Source: Odontesthes bonariensis (taxonomy: Eukaryota; Chordata; Actinopteri; Atheriniformes; Atherinopsidae). Taken from it: a DNA stretch of 64,000 bases. The notes under the pieces were generated by a model that did not search any database, had not been told where the DNA came from, and saw nothing but the letters and a program-made list of their open reading frames with translations. The stretch covers positions 20,503,784 through 20,567,783 of the forward strand of contig NC_134526.1 of the NCBI RefSeq assembly GCF_027942865.1, given 5' to 3'. A program made the translations under genes and the position numbers. Of the stretch, positions 58,901 through 64,000 are shown one piece after another (the first letter of the stretch is position 1; each line of letters starts with the position of its first letter).

Positions 58901-61900
58901 GAAGCGATCTGGAGCCATGTAACAAGCTAAAGAGGTATTAGTTTGGAAAGACCAACAGCACAGTCAGATTGACAACACAAAAGCATTGCAACAGGATTAA
59001 AACCAGTCACTGCCTGTGGAAGTGACCTATATGATTAGAACAAAGAGGAACATTCATCATGTGAGGAAGACTATTTCAAATTGTAGTCTTACACTGACAA
59101 TCTTAAGGGGCCTATTTATCTAGTTTTCCACTGTATTTCTGTCATTTGCAACATCGCTGATGCTTATGAGCCGAGAAAAGAGCTCCAAAAAAGCTCTGAT
59201 AAACTTGTCTTGCTGCGATCATCTGGTAAAGGGCGAAAAAGCTCTTTCAGCGCATGTGTATGAAAACTTTATACTTTATTGTGTCGCCTGAAGTTGGAGC
59301 AGTAATAATTATGTAGCTAATAGCTAGCTGCAAAACAGGCAACATGAAAAACTAAGTAAAACACATGAAACAGCGATTCTAAAAAGGAACCAGTGCATGT
59401 GAGAGTAAATATCAGACTCCTATGAGGGAGGAAGAGGGGGGTGATGGAGTAAACAGCTGTTGGAAAAAGTATTTTTGATTGTCAAGAGAGGGGTAATATA
59501 AGTAATAGTAATATAAATGTCCAGCAAGACAGAAATGTAGATCAACCAGATGCTGAGCTGCCCCTCCTCAGTTCCTTCCTGCTCTTAGCTGCCATATCAC
59601 ACAGTGCAGCAGCAGCCAAACAGCTTCTTTGTGGTTGCACAATAATAAACATACTGTAGTTGTTTTGGTAGGTGTTTATGCTTTAGCTTCCTAAGGAAGT
59701 AAAGTCTCTTGAGTGAAGAAGAATTTCCAGGTACCATTTGGGAAGTTATGACTTCATGTACTTGCCACCATTTTATTTCCTCGCATAAATAATATTGACG
59801 TAATTATTCATTGGTTTAAATTTCAGATCTTCTATTTGAGTTGATTAGGTTGATCAACGAAGTTGACTGACTGATCGTAAAAAGGAGTTGTTAACCCTAC
59901 GAAAGATGATATAGATTAATGTGTGATGACAAGTTCAAATGCTGAGCTGCTCAGAAGATGTGACTTTAGTTATTCTTTCTTCTTTGGGAAAGAACGTGAG
60001 CCTTTTTAACAAGTTTTCTCAAAAAGTGTTGCAGCTGATCACTAACATACTTGTTTATTCATTTCGAATGCAAAGCAAGTGTCTCCATCATCACTGTGAA
60101 TGAAACAGGGCAAACTAATTGGGTTATTAAATAGCAATGAATTTAAGAAGTACAAGCATATAGGCACTAGAAATAAATCATGAAAAGCATGAAACAGCAT
60201 CCTTCTGTTATTTATCCTTCTGTGTTTATAATTAGCGTCTGATACCTGAGGAAACTTCGACTTAGTTTAGGAGAATAGTCGAGGCGTACAAACAGATCCA
60301 GTGACAGTGGCATTTGTGTATGCACATTGAAAGGATAGTTATTGTTTTCATGCTATTACTACCACTACCAGCAGGTCAGACACCCTGCCACTGGCTCGCT
60401 GGATGAGAACACAAGTCATCTCCCGTTGATGATACACCTATTTGACCTTCTTTATGAAATAAAATTTTCAGCCTGCAGGGGATGGTTAGGGAATATTGGT
60501 CCCTTGAGAAAGTCAAAGTGATGCTCTGTCCTAACGCCACCTGCTCCCACTTTAGAATGTCTGTCAACAGTACTTCAACAGAATCTTTGTCCATCACCAC
60601 AAGGGCGTCCGTCTGTCACTCCGTGTTAACACACAATGTGTCGCCACCCTCTTAAGAGGTTGTGTTCACACATTTCTATGAGTGCGAGTTTTAAAATTCC
60701 AAAGTGCATCGAGAGGTTTGGTTTTCAGACATTATTCGCTCCCATTGAATGGACATAGATTGCCACAGTATTTAGGTCATACAGTTTATTAGCCGCCCGT
60801 GTGACAGCTTTCGTTTTTGCCTGTTTAGCCATCATCACAGCACCCTCCGGCTAAATACATCACTTGCACCTGTTCCAGATGTATTTTTTTTCAGAAAAAC
60901 ACCACCTCCCCGGGGATTTGGAACATGCTTGACTGTTTAGTAATGAGGCAGGATGCTACTACACAAGAACTGGATTGGCAAGAATCTGCTATGTGAAGCC
61001 AAAGCGCCTGTTCAGGATCTGAATGTGTCATCTGAAAGTTTTCTGCTCCACCAGGTCAAATAAAGCATCAGTCAAGCTTCTCTGCAAACTATCGGCATGA
61101 AAAAGAAAAAAAAGAATTAAAACTGACCAAACACATCTGCCATTCTGTGTCAGTAACTATGTCAGAGTTATAAAATCAAGGTTCTTAAAAGTTGATGGAA
61201 AGCTTAAGTCCAACTCTCTTAAATGGCATGCCGTAAGATGGGGTGAAGAATAGAGCTAGAAAAGAGCTCCCCTAGATTTTCTGAAGTAAATCTCACTTAT
61301 CACAAAGATCAATAAATGTGGGTTATCTTCAAATGAGAAAAGTTAAGCTCCACAATATCTGTTTCTGACTTGGAGCTGAATACAAATCAAATGCAGAAAA
61401 AAGTGAGGCCACACCGATGTGCCAGCTAGCCTGAAATAAACTTGCGAGCATTCGTTATTTCCTGACTTGTTTGACACTCACCTCACCTCCTTATTTGATC
61501 ATCATCAAAACACCACGGAGCAGCAGTGACCGTCTAACGGCGAGCTGTGACCCAGACGCCACAATGCCTCCTCACTTCTTTTTCTAGCTGATTTCTAAGG
61601 TTACGATGGATTTTTAATGGAAAAAGAAATCGGCTACAGTCAGAGCAGAGGCCACAAACGGACCCCGTCCACAGGGCAGCTTTTAAAACGCATGGCAGAG
61701 ACAAAGCACCCTTTCCTAGCATTTTAGACCTGACTGCAAGGATCCCTCCGGTCTTTGTATTCCCTTGTGTTAAGAATTTTAAATCTTAACATCACATTTT
61801 GCACAAAGCATGCACAGCGAAAGCATGCAGGTTTAAAATAAATGCTCTTTATTATGTCATGTAGCAGGGGCCAAACTAGAGAAACCTATTGAGCATCTTT

Positions 61901-64000
61901 CATAATCACACTTCTAGAGCATCATTTTCTACAACTTAATACATAAATCACAAGAAAATTTTTTTGTATTTGCTGGATATGTTACAATAAAAGGTAATTG
62001 AGCAAGCTGTTTTCTTTTCTAGGCTTTTGAGACTAAAGTAGAACAACTTTAACACATTAAGTGATATGATCATCTGCTATTTTGAGAAACAAAGAACTTG
62101 GATAGTATGGAAGTCATGAAAGATTGAAGAGCTAGCCATCGAAATGATAAGATGCATCTCTAATTAGTAACGTGACCTTAATGTACCGTGTGTCGTGTCC
62201 TGTTTGTCCTAGATTTGTGGGGAGCACAGCAACTTCCTAAACTTAATTCCATGTGGTGCATGCATCACAGCCATCTGAGGGCGAATTTTTTTTAAATTAA
62301 ATGGATCTGGCAATTACCTGTAGGTTGCTATTAGTCTTATGTCTATATGGCTTACATATGGGAAAAATAAGAAATGAGTCCTCCGGTTAAAAAGCCTGCT
62401 GAAAAATTCACCCTGGATTAATTAAAGTGTAGCAGCTGTCTGCTTATGTCTATTCAATGTGAATACGTGCCGATTCCATCGTTCTCCATTGTCAGTTCAT
62501 AAATGGGTCTTTAGGGAGTCATGTCAGACTTTTCCTTTTTAAAAAAGTACCTGATGCATGATGAGTTATGTGCTGAACATTTTTTACTGTACCAAATGAC
62601 TTCTCATTCTGCCTAATTGTGAAAAAGTGAAGCGAGAAAATAAATAATAAAAGCAGCCCCCCCCATTCATTTCTGCTACCTCATTTGTTACAGTCTAATA
62701 AAAGTTTCTGTCTCTTAGGATAAGAGATTTAATTGGTAAATGCTGCTCACGCTACCAACAGAAACCATAAAGCTTGTAGTATCTAAAATCTTACCCCACT
62801 GCTGACAGATTCTGCAAATTCACTTGCCAAAATCTCTTTAGGGAGATTGCTATGGACATATACAAAAGAATCTACTTGTGAGTTATATAAAGTAACAAGA
62901 CTACTGCCATACTAGCAGCTTAGCTGAGTTTGTGCACAGTTGCTGTTTTGAGCTAGATTTGCACCCTGACACGCTCACAGAGATGTGCGGATATCAAGCA
63001 GCTATGTGATCATCCTTATCCTCTCTGGTTGGAATGCCCTTCGTAATTGATTCAATCACAGTATCAGGCTAAAAGAATTCTGATAAGGGGTAAAGATGTC
63101 AGGCAGGACAAAGAAAAAAAAAGAAAAATGCCATAATTCCTCCTCAAGGGGGCAGGAACATCTGTACGAAATGTCACGGCATGTTGGCATGGCATGGTAT
63201 GGCATCCAAAGGTGTCCTGTGATATTTCAGTCTTGAGCGAAGTGCTAAGCCGGCCAACATCACAATTTCTGAATCCAAGCAGTCAGCATAATTAAAAACC
63301 AAGGCAAACGGCCTTCATTGGCCTATGACTTGGTTAGACTGCCTCTCGCATTCTTTACAATCAGATCTCCTGCTTATAATGTAAAACATTACTCTGAAAC
63401 GGAGCCGTGAAAACACAAGCAAGGCGCAAACTAATAGAAAAAAAATCTCCACGTGGCAGCTTTGTCCCTGTAATGTTACCTCTCGCAAAGATCGCTGCAG
63501 CACGGCCCCTTTGCTAATGAATGGAGGTCTGATCTCAGGTGCTGAGTGACAGAGGTGAAAATGATGTGATGAGTATTACCACGCAGCTGGTGTTGCAGGG
63601 ATACCAACACGCTGTCGTGTCAGAACTGCTTTGGATCAAAACCACCCATAGAGACTGTGAGCCTGCTGGTGCCGCTCATGTGCACTCCCAGGAATAGTTG
63701 TCAAGCAGTGATCTTGTCTCTAATACAAGAAGAAGCAACAGAATTTCCCATGGTGACACTATTATGAGAGACACCTGCCTTTTTACAGAGGGAGACTTGG
63801 GGTACTTAGATTTACCGATGTCTTTGGTGTCTAATCTGAGTGTTATTGCTTCTATTGTGTAATGTGCAGTAGAAATACCATCCATATGTATGAGTATTGA
63901 TGAAGCAAACTTTATTGTTGAAAAAACATTGTAAAATATGTGACGCAAACTTGAGGGTCACTTGCTGTCTGAATGGAACAAACTCATATTCTGTCAAAGC
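55932..64000 (-). other. grap: grap intron (or upstream part), no exon recognised
   Basis: Eight kilobases were read on the minus strand for SH2 and SH3 motifs such as GAFLIRES or FLW; none was found. A CA repeat lies at 58265-58288. The stretch 61800-63100 is AT-rich, free of known repeats and contains several TAATTA/TAATTG words, as seen in conserved enhancers, but this is only suggestive. A 74-codon minus frame at 60600-60376 resembles no family I know. Confidence 0.55.
58265..58288 (+). repeat. (CA)n microsatellite
   Basis: About twelve CA units followed by caaacacaaac lie in the grap intron. Confidence 0.9.

Noticed and set aside
60376..60600. Minus-strand frame of 74 codons in the grap intron
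   Set aside because: It has no SH2 or SH3 motif and no matching splice sites; it cannot be tied to grap or to a known transposon.

Overview
The window is nuclear DNA from a bony fish, probably a percomorph-type teleost. Genes are split by GT-AG introns, coding exons are short, and introns and intergenic DNA carry decayed Tc1-like transposons, a truncated L2-like LINE, fold-back elements and CA/GT microsatellites. Nothing prokaryotic, viral or CRISPR-like was seen. All gene names come from reading the protein by eye and recalling the families; no search was run.

Layout. (1) 1-6354, plus strand: the C-terminal part of fbf1 (Fas-binding factor 1, a centriole distal-appendage protein). Nineteen exons can be joined in one frame to give 775 residues and a stop; the 5' part lies outside the window. 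(2) 8494-26021, plus strand: a complete five-exon sphingosine kinase of 567 residues, best called sphk1-like, although its N-terminal extension, central linker and C-terminus look like SPHK2. (3) 26022-41059: about 15 kb with no recognisable gene, holding a 3' flank with a long GT repeat, a deleted DNA transposon copy and a striking fold-back MITE. (4) 52861-41060, minus strand: a complete five-exon fam83g-like gene of 1531 residues, much longer than mammalian FAM83G as I recall it. (5) 55931-55746, minus strand: the last coding exon of grap, a C-terminal SH3 domain. From there to 64000 lies at least 8 kb of grap intron with no recognisable exon, so the rest of grap should lie to the right of the window.

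The neighbours recall human 17q25 (FBF1, SPHK1) and 17p11.2 (FAM83G, GRAP). A SPHK gene beside a FAM83 gene also recalls human 19q13 (SPHK2 near FAM83E), which fits descent from one ancestral block. The genes do not form an operon and need not share a pathway: fbf1 acts in cilium assembly, sphk1 in lipid signalling, fam83g as an anchor for casein kinase 1, and grap in receptor tyrosine kinase signalling.

The most interesting unexplained structures are a roughly 1 kb composite repeat at 23258-24298 (a 33-bp tandem array, a duplicated module and a tRNA-like segment), a MITE with two perfect 65-bp arms near 36.7 kb, nested Tc1-like elements in sphk intron 4, a GC-AG intron in fbf1, and an Arg where the ligand-binding Trp is expected in the grap SH3 domain. 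I found no convincing new multi-gene system.
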